Positions 24,091-31,972 of a stretch of 32,964 bases of DNA are shown here, in pieces. Position numbers and translations under genes: made by a program. The stretch is from Gammaproteobacteria bacterium. GTDB lineage: Bacteria; Pseudomonadota; Gammaproteobacteria; Pseudomonadales; Azotimanducaceae. Below the pieces are notes generated by a model. The model saw nothing but the letters and a program-made list of their open reading frames with translations. It did no database searches and was not told the origin of the DNA. The stretch lies in assembly GCA_009843635.1 (NCBI GenBank), contig VYDB01000011.1, forward strand, positions 1 through 32,964, given 5' to 3'. Every line of letters starts with the position of its first letter. Position 1 is the stretch's first letter.

Positions 24091-24945
24091 CTAATCCAGC
24101 TTAAGCACCTTGCGCGCGTTGTCGCGCAAAAACTTCGGCCACACCTCATCTCTAAACGGCACACCCGGCATGTCCCCCATGATCCGGTCGAGAGACAATC
24201 CCACAGGAAAGTAGCCGCCGTAGATGATCTTGTCAGCACCACGTGTATTGGCGTATTGCACAATGGCTTGTGGATAATGTTTCGGGGCAAAGGCTGTGGT
24301 TGAGTAATACAGGTTCGGCCACTTCAACATCAGTTTTACCGCCAGGTCCACCCACGGCTCGCAGCCATGACGGGTAACAAACACCAATTCCGGGAAATCG
24401 TACATCACCTGATCGATCAGCTTCACGTCCTGGGACCACATCGGAAAGCGCGGTCCAGGCACACCGGCGCAGGAAAAGATGGGTACATCCAGCTCTACAC
24501 ACTTAGCGTAAATGGGATACATCAACGGGTCGCTGATGCCGACCTGAGGGTTGAAGCCGGCGTTAAAAGCGCCAAAAGAGCGCACCCCAAACTCTTCATA
24601 CTGGCGCACCATGCTACGAATACCGTCCATTCCACGATTGGGATCCACCCAACCCTGCCCAACAAACCGGTCAGGATGCTGTTTCAGCGCTTGTCTGCTG
24701 ACATCTCCACCGACGCCGATGACCCCCACTTCAATGCCGTGCTTGTCCATCTCATCGAGGGTGATGGAAATCGGATCCTTGGAACCGTACAACTCTTTCG
24801 GCACCTGCTTAAACATGTACTCCACGGGAAAGTCGAAATCCGCCGAGCCGTCGCGCAACTGCTTGCGGATAAAATCGTGCATTTTGAAGTCTTCGGCCGG
24901 GAAGCCGATCAACGTATCAACAATGCCTACTGCAGGGATGGCCAC
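24091..24945 (-). CDS. Amidohydrolase-2 family protein with degenerate metal site
   Basis: A 284-residue TIM-barrel protein of the amidohydrolase 2 (ACMSD-like) family. A GTG start at 24943-24945 follows GGAG by seven bases. The N-terminal strand reads VGIVDTLIGFP where active members have DxHxH, so the two histidines are missing. The later strand reads FVTRHGCEPWVDL, and the C-terminal strand is KIIYGGYFPVG where GTD.P is usual, so the aspartate is missing too. NARKVLKL closes the protein. The loss of three ligands suggests that it does not use the classical metal centre or is non-hydrolytic. This VDTxxGFP subgroup probably forms a distinct set (inferred). Co-oriented with the SDR and CocE genes. 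Confidence 0.75.
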   Translation of the reverse strand: MAIPAVGIVDTLIGFPAEDFKMHDFIRKQLRDGSADFDFPVEYMFKQVPKELYGSKDPISITLDEMDKHGIEVGVIGVGGDVSRQALKQHPDRFVGQGWVDPNRGMDGIRSMVRQYEEFGVRSFGAFNAGFNPQVGISDPLMYPIYAKCVELDVPIFSCAGVPGPRFPMWSQDVKLIDQVMYDFPELVFVTRHGCEPWVDLAVKLMLKWPNLYYSTTAFAPKHYPQAIVQYANTRGADKIIYGGYFPVGLSLDRIMGDMPGVPFRDEVWPKFLRDNARKVLKLD

Positions 24946-24947
24946 CG

Positions 24948-24992
24948 CTAGACTCCGTACAACGCGTTAAAGGTTTTGAAAATCGATTGCAT
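24948..24992 (-). other. 14-codon leader-like ORF before the amidohydrolase
   Basis: MQSIFKTFNALYGV is preceded by GGAGAG five bases from its ATG and stops three bases before the amidohydrolase GTG. Its last codons contain the GGAG that serves the next start. It may be a translational leader or an N-terminal remnant. Confidence 0.3.
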
Positions 24993-25012
24993 ATAGCTCT
25001 CCAATCAATGTT

Positions 25013-25768
25013 TTAGCACATGGTGATTCCACCACTCACTGATAATGTTTGTCCGGTAATGAATCCTGCGCCGTCAGAGGCAAGAAAAGCGATGGCTGGC
25101 GCGACATCTTCTACTGTGGCGAGGCGTCTCATGGGAGTTGCCTTGGTGAGCGCGTCCACAAATGAACCGCCCTTGCCGAATTCGTCTGCCATGCCGCGTA
25201 TCATCGGCGTATCTGTAGGCCCTGGGCACACGACATTGAGCGTGACGCCGTAGCGCGCCACTTCTCGCGCCACACTCTTTGAAAATGCAATTACAGCGCC
25301 CTTAGCACCCGAGTAAACAGCTTCCAGTGATGAGCCGACGCGAGCGGCATCGGATGCCACCGAAACAATTCGGCCATGTTGGTTGGCGATCATGCTGGGC
25401 AGAACGGCGTGAACGGTGTTCAGCGTGCCTTGATAGTTGATCGCTATGACCTTCTCCCAGAATTCGGGGGTTGTCTCGACAAAGGGTTTGAGGCGATCCC
25501 AACCGGCAACGTTGATCAACGTACCGATGATCGCTTCGGACTGAATGTCGGTGACCACTTGTTTCACTTGATCTGTATTTGCGACATCAAATCCAAGGGC
25601 GAGGTGACCGCTTCCGGGTAAGCCCTTCGCTATGGCTTGGCTGTTTTCTTGATCGATATCGGCAACAGCAACACGCTCGCCCCGCTCAGCAAGTGCGTGA
25701 CAGACAGCGGCACCAATGGCGCCGGCGCCTCCAGTAACCAATGCAATCGAGTCTAAACCGGTCGACAT
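25013..25768 (-). CDS. Short-chain dehydrogenase, BadH-like
   Basis: A 251-residue classical SDR. Cofactor motif TGGAGAIG lies near residues 12-19, with D38 (VADID) favouring NAD. The segments NVAGWDRLKPFVETTPEFWE and ASDAARVGSSLEAVYSGAKG, with the catalytic YxxxK at YSGAK, closely resemble BadH, the 2-hydroxycyclohexane-1-carboxyl-CoA dehydrogenase of benzoate and cyclohexanecarboxylate breakdown. VVCPGPTDTPM and GFITGQTLSVSGGITM complete the family pattern. AAGGAAG lies seven bases upstream of the ATG. The likely role is oxidising a beta-hydroxy (alicyclic) acyl-CoA to the ketone. Substrate assignment is by resemblance only. Confidence 0.85.
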   Translation of the reverse strand: MSTGLDSIALVTGGAGAIGAAVCHALAERGERVAVADIDQENSQAIAKGLPGSGHLALGFDVANTDQVKQVVTDIQSEAIIGTLINVAGWDRLKPFVETTPEFWEKVIAINYQGTLNTVHAVLPSMIANQHGRIVSVASDAARVGSSLEAVYSGAKGAVIAFSKSVAREVARYGVTLNVVCPGPTDTPMIRGMADEFGKGGSFVDALTKATPMRRLATVEDVAPAIAFLASDGAGFITGQTLSVSGGITMC

Positions 25769-25785
25769 ATTCTCTTCCTTATTCC

Positions 25786-25845
25786 TTATGGATCCAGGCC
25801 GGTCTCCGGGGGTGCGAAGGCAAAGGCTGGCATTAGCGCAGGCAT
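25786..25845 (-). other. 19-codon ORF between CocE and SDR genes
   Basis: On the minus strand, MPALMPAFAFAPPETGLDP ends two bases before the AAGGAATAAGGAAG stretch that serves the SDR. It lies downstream of the SDR only on the opposite reading, so it precedes the SDR in transcription. It could be a leader peptide or the start of a truncated gene; no family recognised. Confidence 0.25.
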
Positions 25846-25860
25846 AGTTAGCTCTCTGTT

Positions 25861-27672
25861 TTAGTCTCGCGGAATAATGGGCAGCACTATATGTGATGGG
25901 TGATCACCGCCAGAGAAGACACTCTGATGAGCAACAACCATCTCGTTGGTCTCATCCGTCAACAGACTCTTTCCGGTATTCGGGTTCGGATCAAACAGCG
26001 GGAAATTACTAGAAGATACCTGAACTCTCAGGCGGTGCCCTTCCCTAAAAACGTAACTCGTCGGCGTCAGGTCAACATTGACCTCCTGAATTTCACCAGG
26101 GGTCACCAATCCCGGCGCTTCCCCGCGGTATCTTAAGCGCGTAACGCCATCGCAGACGTTGTAGGCATTTCCTGCCTCATCGACATCAACCAGTTTCACG
26201 GTGAAGTCGGTATCTACCGCTGACGTAGCCACCCACAGACGGGCACAAATAGGCCCCGTGACTTCTGTGTCCGATGTGAGCCCGTCACTGGAGTAAACCA
26301 GTACATCTTGACGTGCTTCAATTTCGCTCTGCTCATACATGCCGGGCGGAATCCCTAAATTTACAAAGGAACCACCTTTAGCAGGAACAGGATTCGCTGG
26401 ATCATAGTCATATTCATCCACGCCGGGCGCACTTGCAACCTCCGAGCTTAGAGTCTCTCCAAGATAGAAATTAGTCCACTGAGTCCGAGCCAGAGGCCAT
26501 TCATGTTCAGAGCGCCATTCGTTATCCCCTTGGACAAACAGTGTAATCGGCGCTTCGTTCTCGATGCCGTTCTCTACTCCCTTGAGCCATCGATCCATCC
26601 ACCGCGTATACAATTCACCTGCGTCAGCAGGGGCTGTTTTAGCCATCATGATCTGGTCAATCGAATACTCAGCCGGAAACAGGATCTCTCCCATCGGCGT
26701 AGTTGCGGGGTTCATTTGATTGCCATGTTTGTCTGGTAGCACGATTAACTTCTGGGGTGGTCCACCTTCACGTGCAGCTAACGCCGCGTAGTCATCGAGT
26801 TGACCACGCACAAAGCTGTCGTGCCAGCCTGCCATATGCAGCATCGGCATGTTTGGCGTTTTCCTCTGCAGCCCCCAATCAAACCCTCGCCAGTAGGTCG
26901 CGTCTGGGTCGTCCAGGTTATCTAACCAATCCTTAACCCAAGGCGCGTAATTGCTAAGTTGTTTTGCCGCGACACTCAAAGGCAATGACAAGAATTCGCG
27001 AGACTGCGCCTCAACATCCTGCTGTAGTTCTGCGACCGCTAGAGCCGCGGCCTCGGCCTCAGGCGAACACGGTTCTTGCCCCATCATACTCATCATCGCG
27101 GGCAGCAATTCAGCACTCGTCTCGCGCAATGACTTCAGCTCCGGGTGATCACTCGAATAGGTCACACCTTGCCGACGATTTTCTTCGTCCGCGATGTGCG
27201 CACTCCACAAGAGGAACATGTCCAGTTGAACAACTCCGCGCGTGAAGTAGATAAACCCAGAGTCAATGCTCGCTGTGATCTGCGGTGTAATGGTTTTTAA
27301 CCCTTCGGGGTTTTCTAATGCCGGTAGCCATTGTGTTGCGCCAACATAAGATCCCGATGCCATGCCGATATTGCCATCGCACCAGTGTTGATCACGTAAC
27401 CAGGCCAACATATCCAATCCGTCTCGCTGCTCATTCACAAGCACACGAAAGTCTCCTTCAGACGCGTAAGTACCACGGCAGTCTTGTACAGCAAGAACGT
27501 AGCCATTGTTTGTGAGGTGCTCGAACCCAAGTAGCATCATGTCCTTGTCGTAAGGTGTTCGCACAAGGATGACAGGCCACGGACTTGACGCTTCGTCGTC
27601 AGGTAGGAACAACTTGGTAGACAATGACACCCCGTCGCGCATTGCCACGCTTACATTTTCTTCGATTCTCAT
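25861..27672 (-). CDS. CocE/NonD family hydrolase
   Basis: A 603-residue alpha/beta hydrolase of the X-Pro dipeptidyl-peptidase/cocaine esterase (peptidase S15) family. N-terminal strand: VSVAMRDGVSLSTKLFLPDD; then VILVRTPYDK, AVQDCRGTYASEGDF (around 61-76) and the nucleophile motif SGSYVG with S108. The C-terminal part (GPICARLWVATSAVDTDFTVKLVDVDEAGNAYNV, then GHRLRVQVSSSNFPLFDPNPNTG) is the jelly-roll domain that shapes the active site. It hydrolyses esters or amides of bulky acids. The ATG at 27672, with CAGGGGATAAG before it, is preferred over upstream in-frame starts. It could cleave esters entering the pathway or lactones made by the BVMO (inferred). Confidence 0.88.
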   Translation of the reverse strand: MRIEENVSVAMRDGVSLSTKLFLPDDEASSPWPVILVRTPYDKDMMLLGFEHLTNNGYVLAVQDCRGTYASEGDFRVLVNEQRDGLDMLAWLRDQHWCDGNIGMASGSYVGATQWLPALENPEGLKTITPQITASIDSGFIYFTRGVVQLDMFLLWSAHIADEENRRQGVTYSSDHPELKSLRETSAELLPAMMSMMGQEPCSPEAEAAALAVAELQQDVEAQSREFLSLPLSVAAKQLSNYAPWVKDWLDNLDDPDATYWRGFDWGLQRKTPNMPMLHMAGWHDSFVRGQLDDYAALAAREGGPPQKLIVLPDKHGNQMNPATTPMGEILFPAEYSIDQIMMAKTAPADAGELYTRWMDRWLKGVENGIENEAPITLFVQGDNEWRSEHEWPLARTQWTNFYLGETLSSEVASAPGVDEYDYDPANPVPAKGGSFVNLGIPPGMYEQSEIEARQDVLVYSSDGLTSDTEVTGPICARLWVATSAVDTDFTVKLVDVDEAGNAYNVCDGVTRLRYRGEAPGLVTPGEIQEVNVDLTPTSYVFREGHRLRVQVSSSNFPLFDPNPNTGKSLLTDETNEMVVAHQSVFSGGDHPSHIVLPIIPRD

Positions 27673-27884
27673 CTTATCCCCTGTGTTCCTCGTTAGTCTC
27701 ATCCGAGCGAGCTCAATCGGCTGCCTTCGCCGAAGCCCTGCGCGAACTCCAATATCTCGAGCTCCGTTTCGCCCGGGTGGTACGCCGGTGCCGTGTACCA
27801 CTCATCCGCTCTTAATGACGGTGTGGTACTTGTTCATGAGCAACCTGCCTTGGGTCATGAAATAACTACATTTGAAATTATTAT

Positions 27885-27934
27885 CTGATTTTGCGTAGAC
27901 AATCAAGTAATATAAGCTGTATAGTGTTTAGAAT
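27885..27934 (+). promoter_or_regulatory. Copy A of a shared promoter-operator element
   Basis: This 50-base stretch matches copy B (31847-31896, minus strand) at 43 of 50 positions without gaps. It contains the dyad TGATTT-TGCGTAGA-CAATCA and a -10-like TATAGT (27920-27925), with TAGACA 18 bases before as a -35. It points toward the acyl-CoA dehydrogenase remnant and the enoyl-CoA hydratase. Confidence 0.65.
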
Positions 27935-28041
27935 GCAAGCTAGGCAGATTCCTAGTAAACATAAGGCCGCCAGGTTCGAACACGCAGGATATTTCTCGAG
28001 CACCTGACCCTTCGTGTTCCGCGAGCTCAACTAATTGGTAA

Positions 28042-28212
28042 AAAAATCAGCGTTGGACCATTGCCAAGCAGTTACTTCAGCATGAACGCAATATGGATGC
28101 CGGGATGGGTATGCGAAGAAATGCCCACAACCCTGCCAACTCAATCGAAGGTGGCACGCCGGAGGTTCGGTTGAACATCATCGCCAAGTCCGTGCTGGGA
28201 TTACCCTACTAA
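28042..28212 (+). pseudogene. Acyl-CoA dehydrogenase remnant with internal deletion
   Basis: The frame reads RWTIAKQLLQHERNMDAGMG, which matches the middle of acyl-CoA dehydrogenases (the GWxxAKxLLxxER helix), then passes within ten codons to SIEGGTPEVRLNIIAKSVLG-LPY and a stop, which is the classical C-terminus (EGGTSEIxxNIIAKRVLGLP). The ~100 residues that normally lie between are missing, as is everything before. A TAA at 28039-28041 closes the frame upstream. It lies 22 bases before the crotonase ATG, so an intact dehydrogenase-hydratase pair probably once stood here. Confidence 0.8.
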
Positions 28213-28234
28213 CGCATTTTAAGAAGGAGCCTCC

Positions 28235-29044
28235 ATGGCTGAACGTTACTCAGACTATACCTACCTGCTGTTTGAATATCCGGAAGAGCGGATATTGAAG
28301 ATCACCATTAACCGCCCCGAGAAATACAACGCGTTGGACGAAACTGGCCATCGGGAACTGGCCTACGTATGGCGGGACGTAGACGATGATCCCGATGTCG
28401 ATGTGGTCATCCTTACCGGCGCCGGCAAGGCATTCTGTGCCGGTGGCGACTTAGACTTGGTTGAAGAGATGACTGAAGACTTCAACACCCGCACCGGCCA
28501 ATGGAAAGAAGCCCGGGATCTGGTCTACAACATTATGAACTGCGGCAAGCCGGTCATTTCCGCGATCAACGGCCCCGCGATAGGCGCCGGCCTCGTCGTA
28601 GGTCTTCTGGCCGACATCTCCATCGTCGCCCGCTCCGTCTCCATCACCGACGGGCATACCCGCCTGGGCGTTGCCGCCGGCGACCACGCCGCCATCATCT
28701 GGCCGATCCTGTGCGGTATGGCTAAGTCCAAGTACTACCTGATGACCTGCGACCGCCTGAGTGGCGAAGAAGCCGAACAAATGGGTCTGGTTTCGCTGTG
28801 TGTCGACGATGCAGATCTGCAGGACAAGGCCATGGAGGTGGCCCTGAAACTCAGAAATGGCGCGCCCACAGCAATCCGCTGGACCAAGTATGCGTTGAAC
28901 AACTGGTTGCGCATGATGGGACCGGTATTTGACGTGTCTACAGCGTTGGAGTTTCTGGGATTCACAGGTCCGGAGGCGCGTGAAGGTATAGCCGCATTGA
29001 AAGAGAAGCGGGTTCCGGTGTTTCCCCGGGGGCCCAATCTGTAG
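28235..29044 (+). CDS. Enoyl-CoA hydratase/isomerase (crotonase) family protein
   Basis: A 269-residue full-length crotonase. RILKITINRPEKYNALDETG is the usual N-terminus. The oxyanion hole is formed by GAGKAFCAGGDLDLV (about 63-77) and NGPAIGAGLVVGLLADI (about 112-128). FxxP-type catalytic region: DGHTRLGVAAGDHAAIIWP; the acidic residues of hydratases are not clear there, so it could be an isomerase or hydrolase variant. GEEAEQMGLVS closes the core. AAGGAG lies eight bases before the ATG. It is convergent with the MFS gene and follows an acyl-CoA dehydrogenase remnant and promoter copy A. It probably acts on a CoA-bound intermediate of the local pathway. Confidence 0.88.
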   Translation: MAERYSDYTYLLFEYPEERILKITINRPEKYNALDETGHRELAYVWRDVDDDPDVDVVILTGAGKAFCAGGDLDLVEEMTEDFNTRTGQWKEARDLVYNIMNCGKPVISAINGPAIGAGLVVGLLADISIVARSVSITDGHTRLGVAAGDHAAIIWPILCGMAKSKYYLMTCDRLSGEEAEQMGLVSLCVDDADLQDKAMEVALKLRNGAPTAIRWTKYALNNWLRMMGPVFDVSTALEFLGFTGPEAREGIAALKEKRVPVFPRGPNL

Positions 29045-29122
29045 CACTCAGATCGTGGCGTTGCTGGTCGCTGTCGTCGACAACGACCTCAGGCGGCCAG
29101 GCAACTCCCTAAATTGCCGCAA

Positions 29123-30406
29123 TTAGGCTCTATCTTCCTTATTTCCATATGACAGGGCACCTAACGCCCTGGCAGTTTGCCAGTACATGACAGAAGCACC
29201 CAGCAGCACAAGCGTGGCAAAGCCCAACGCCACATTCAGGGAACGATGTGCGTATTCGGCAGCAAAAGCGTCACTGACTGATCCGACCAGGACCGGCCCC
29301 AGACCAAGACCCAGGATGTTCGCCAGAAAGAACACATAAGCCGCAGCCTGCGCCCGACGATGGGGTTCAACAACTGTCTGAACAATGGCAAGACTTGGCG
29401 CATGGCTGTGTGCGAACAGGAACAACCCGAAACCGATACAAAGGGTCGTGACGATCCAGTCGTTGCTCCACAAGGCAACAAGATAAACCGGGGTTGCCAG
29501 CAGCACCGCAATGCACCCCAGAAGGGCTGGACCTCTTGGATCCTTCTTCGCCCAACGATCAGCAACAAGGCCACCGGACAACAAGCCCAAGCTTCCGAAC
29601 ACGGCTGAAGTGATGCCAACGATCATGCCAACTTCACTCTGTGATAGATCGAACTGCCGCAGATAGAGCGCAGGTTTCCAGACGGTGAAACCATAGCCGA
29701 CGAAAGTACCCAGCATGTGCGCGAGGTTAACGTACCGATAAGCCTTGTTGGCCCACAGGTGCCTAAACGCTTCAAGCATGGATTCGGAGGGTTGCCCGGG
29801 TTCCACTTCCTGAACCACCTCGTCCATTGCACCTCGCACCGGTTCACGTACGCTGAACTTGACCAGTAAGGCCAGCGCTAATCCCGGCACGCCTGCACAG
29901 ACAAATGCCCAGCGCCATCCATAGTACTCCGCTACGAAACCGCCCATGATGAGACCGAAGAGCATTCCCAGGGGACCGCCCATGGCTAAGATCGACATGG
30001 CAAAAGATCTTTCTTCCCTGTTGAAGTAATCCGAAATGATCGAGTGGGAAGGCGGGCTTCCCCCTGCTTCACCGACGCCAACTCCAACACGGGCCATGAA
30101 CAGCTGCCAGAATGATCCCGCCGCTCCGCACAATGCAGTCATGCCACTCCACACCGCAACCGCGATTGAGACGATAGTGACCCGGTTGTACCTGTCCGCC
30201 AGCTTTGCGATCGGTATTCCCAGCGTCGCATAGAAAAGGGCAAAAGCGATTCCAGACAGTAAACCCAGTTGCAGGTCAGAAAGCGCAAACTCGGCGCGAA
30301 TGTCCTCGATAAGAATCGACAGGATCTGCCGATCCATGAAACTGAAGGCATAGACCAGGGCCAGTACGCCAAGGACATACCAGCGATAATGAGAAGAACC
30401 CGTCAC
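29123..30406 (-). CDS. Spinster-type MFS transporter
   Basis: A 427-residue inner-membrane protein with about 12 hydrophobic helices. YRWYVLGVLALVYAFSFMDR at the first helix, then QILSILIEDIRAEFALSDLQ and GIPIAKLADRYNR (the MFS loop 2-3 motif) are typical of spinster-like MFS proteins. ARVGVGVGEAGGSPPSHSII is the conserved helix 4-5 region. The start is given as GTG at 30404-30406. It has no clear ribosome site. In the same frame, an ATG preceded by GGGAGAG lies 12 codons upstream but is followed by TGA after nine codons, so the true start may be disturbed. It probably imports or exports a pathway substrate (inferred from position). Confidence 0.85.
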   Translation of the reverse strand: MTGSSHYRWYVLGVLALVYAFSFMDRQILSILIEDIRAEFALSDLQLGLLSGIAFALFYATLGIPIAKLADRYNRVTIVSIAVAVWSGMTALCGAAGSFWQLFMARVGVGVGEAGGSPPSHSIISDYFNREERSFAMSILAMGGPLGMLFGLIMGGFVAEYYGWRWAFVCAGVPGLALALLVKFSVREPVRGAMDEVVQEVEPGQPSESMLEAFRHLWANKAYRYVNLAHMLGTFVGYGFTVWKPALYLRQFDLSQSEVGMIVGITSAVFGSLGLLSGGLVADRWAKKDPRGPALLGCIAVLLATPVYLVALWSNDWIVTTLCIGFGLFLFAHSHAPSLAIVQTVVEPHRRAQAAAYVFFLANILGLGLGPVLVGSVSDAFAAEYAHRSLNVALGFATLVLLGASVMYWQTARALGALSYGNKEDRA

Positions 30407-30532
30407 CTGTAATCAGGCGAGCTGCTCATTGCTAGGTAGCATGCGCACTCGCTCTCCCGCAATCAACAGCAAGGCGATCTGTGACAGGAGAGAAACAGTG
30501 GCTGCTATCGATCCGCCTCGCCGCCACCCTGG

Positions 30533-31732
30533 CTAGACCTTTCCGACTTCGACACCCCGGGCGGCCAAGATTCGGTCCGCGGTTTCCTGCAAGCCCCACA
30601 CGTCGACGGCGTTCTGACCGACGATCTTTCGCGCGTCCGCTTCGGATACGGTGTCGTAGATCTCCTTCAACACGCGACGGCCATACCCCAGCGTCCCTTC
30701 CGGATGGGGGTAGTCCACACTCCACATGATCTTGTCCGCGCCGATGCGATCGACTTCCCGGTAGGCGGTCGGATCGTCCATGAAGGTGGCATAGCAGTTC
30801 TGGCGCCAGTAGAACGACGGAAGACGGGCGAGTTTGGGCCTAGTCTCCGTTTCGTAGGCGCGATAGACGTTGTCGGCATCGTAGAGCGCCGATGCGGCCC
30901 AGCTCGCGCCGCCCTCCGTAAAGATGACCTTCAGGTCAGGGTGCCGCTCCAGGATCCCGGAGAAGACAAGCGTGCACCACAGCTTGCGGAACGACTGCAA
31001 TTGCGCGGTGATGTACGTCAGCAGCGCTCCATGACCCGTGGATTGCTCTCCAGCTTCGCCGACATGGAAGGAGAGCGGGAGCCCACTCTCTTCGATCGCG
31101 TCGAAGATCTGCTCGGCTTCTTGCGAGTTGTACTGTATGCCACGGGGATAGGACGGCAGCATGATGGCCTTGAAGCCGAGCGACTTGAGCCGCTGCAGAT
31201 ACTCACGGGTCGCTTCTGGACGAAGGATCGTCGGCAGGATTCCGACGCCGATGACCCGGCCGTCGAATTGCCCACACCACTCAGCGAACCATTGGTTGTA
31301 GACGTCAACGGTCGCCATCAGCTTGTCGGCATCCCTGATGTAGAACAGAGCCAGGCCGCGCTGCGGGAATGCAATGCTGATGTCGACCAGGTCGCCATCC
31401 ATGTCCGCGAGCCTCAATGCAGGATCATGGATTCCCTCCCTGCCCTCGATCAGCTGGCTGTTGAAGCCCGGCGAATCGAAGCTTCGCCCCTCGACCTCCA
31501 GGTGGTACCCGGCATCATCGCGCCATAGCTTCGGTGCCCAGTCTTTGTATCGGGCCGGCATCCGATCTTCCCAGAGATGGACGGGCTCCATCACGTGGTC
31601 GTCGGCAGAGACGATAATGTGCTCCTTCGGCGGCCGCCAATCCATCTGTTCGAACTCACGATCCTGTGGCCACGGGATCCGAGTCGTAGTCGGGTCGCGG
31701 AAATCAACGTGTGAAGTCATAGTAATTCTCAT
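30533..31732 (-). CDS. Amidohydrolase-2 family metal-dependent hydrolase
   Basis: A 399-residue ACMSD-like TIM barrel. IIVSADDHVMEP (39-50) gives the N-terminal DxHxxE-type metal motif. LSFHVGEAGEQSTGHG supplies the next histidine, HPDLKVIFTEGGASWAASAL follows, and IMWSVDYPHPEG carries the C-terminal aspartate. All main ligands are present, unlike the paralogue at 24091-24945. The ATG at 31730-31732 overlaps the TGA of a short upstream ORF (ATGA), which suggests coupled translation; an alternative ATG lies four codons on. Family members decarboxylate or hydrolyse cyclic acids. It is transcribed from promoter copy B. Confidence 0.85.
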   Translation of the reverse strand: MRITMTSHVDFRDPTTTRIPWPQDREFEQMDWRPPKEHIIVSADDHVMEPVHLWEDRMPARYKDWAPKLWRDDAGYHLEVEGRSFDSPGFNSQLIEGREGIHDPALRLADMDGDLVDISIAFPQRGLALFYIRDADKLMATVDVYNQWFAEWCGQFDGRVIGVGILPTILRPEATREYLQRLKSLGFKAIMLPSYPRGIQYNSQEAEQIFDAIEESGLPLSFHVGEAGEQSTGHGALLTYITAQLQSFRKLWCTLVFSGILERHPDLKVIFTEGGASWAASALYDADNVYRAYETETRPKLARLPSFYWRQNCYATFMDDPTAYREVDRIGADKIMWSVDYPHPEGTLGYGRRVLKEIYDTVSEADARKIVGQNAVDVWGLQETADRILAARGVEVGKV

Positions 31733-31815
31733 CTAGTACTGTGGTTGACGGTAAACAGTGCGCCGCCCGGTCCATTGACTATCTGGCCGTTACGAATCAC
31801 GAGATGGTAGGTCAT
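31729..31815 (-). pseudogene. N-terminal amidohydrolase remnant acting as upstream ORF
   Basis: A 28-codon frame begins MTYHLVIRNGQIVNGPGG, which is the N-terminal beta strand of D-aminoacylase/amidohydrolase-3 proteins (compare MHDIVIGNGTVIDGTG at 20084). It then reads ALFTVNHSTR and stops. Its TGA overlaps the ATG of the next gene. It is either a deletion remnant or a coupled leader ORF. Confidence 0.5.
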
Positions 31816-31834
31816 CAGTTTTTTCCAAAAACTG
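31816..31834. promoter_or_regulatory. Hairpin abutting the upstream ORF start
   Basis: CAGTTTTT-TCC-AAAAACTG on the plus strand is a perfect 8-base inverted repeat. In the minus-strand mRNA it ends directly before the ATG, with the GGA of the only Shine-Dalgarno-like sequence in the loop. It could modulate initiation. Confidence 0.35.
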
Positions 31835-31846
31835 TCGTGCTACGCT

Positions 31847-31896
31847 ATTTCCAACACTATACAGCATATATTCCTTGATTTCCTACGCAAAATCAG
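31847..31896 (-). promoter_or_regulatory. Copy B of the shared promoter-operator element
   Basis: On the minus strand this matches copy A (27885-27934) at 43 of 50 positions. Its dyad is perfect here: TGATTT-TGCGTAGG-AAATCA. TATAGT (plus 31856-31861) is conserved as a -10. The ATG of the short upstream ORF is about 40 bases further on, and the amidohydrolase follows. Confidence 0.65.
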
Positions 31897-31972
31897 TTCA
31901 TGCTTTCAAGCGGTCAGATACAAGTACGAATAAACACCCTTTTTCAACATTCTGAATAGTATCGTCGCGCGC

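Noticed and set aside
27970-27992. GGTTCGAA resembling a tRNA T-loop
   Set aside because: No matching acceptor stem, anticodon arm or CCA region surrounds it.
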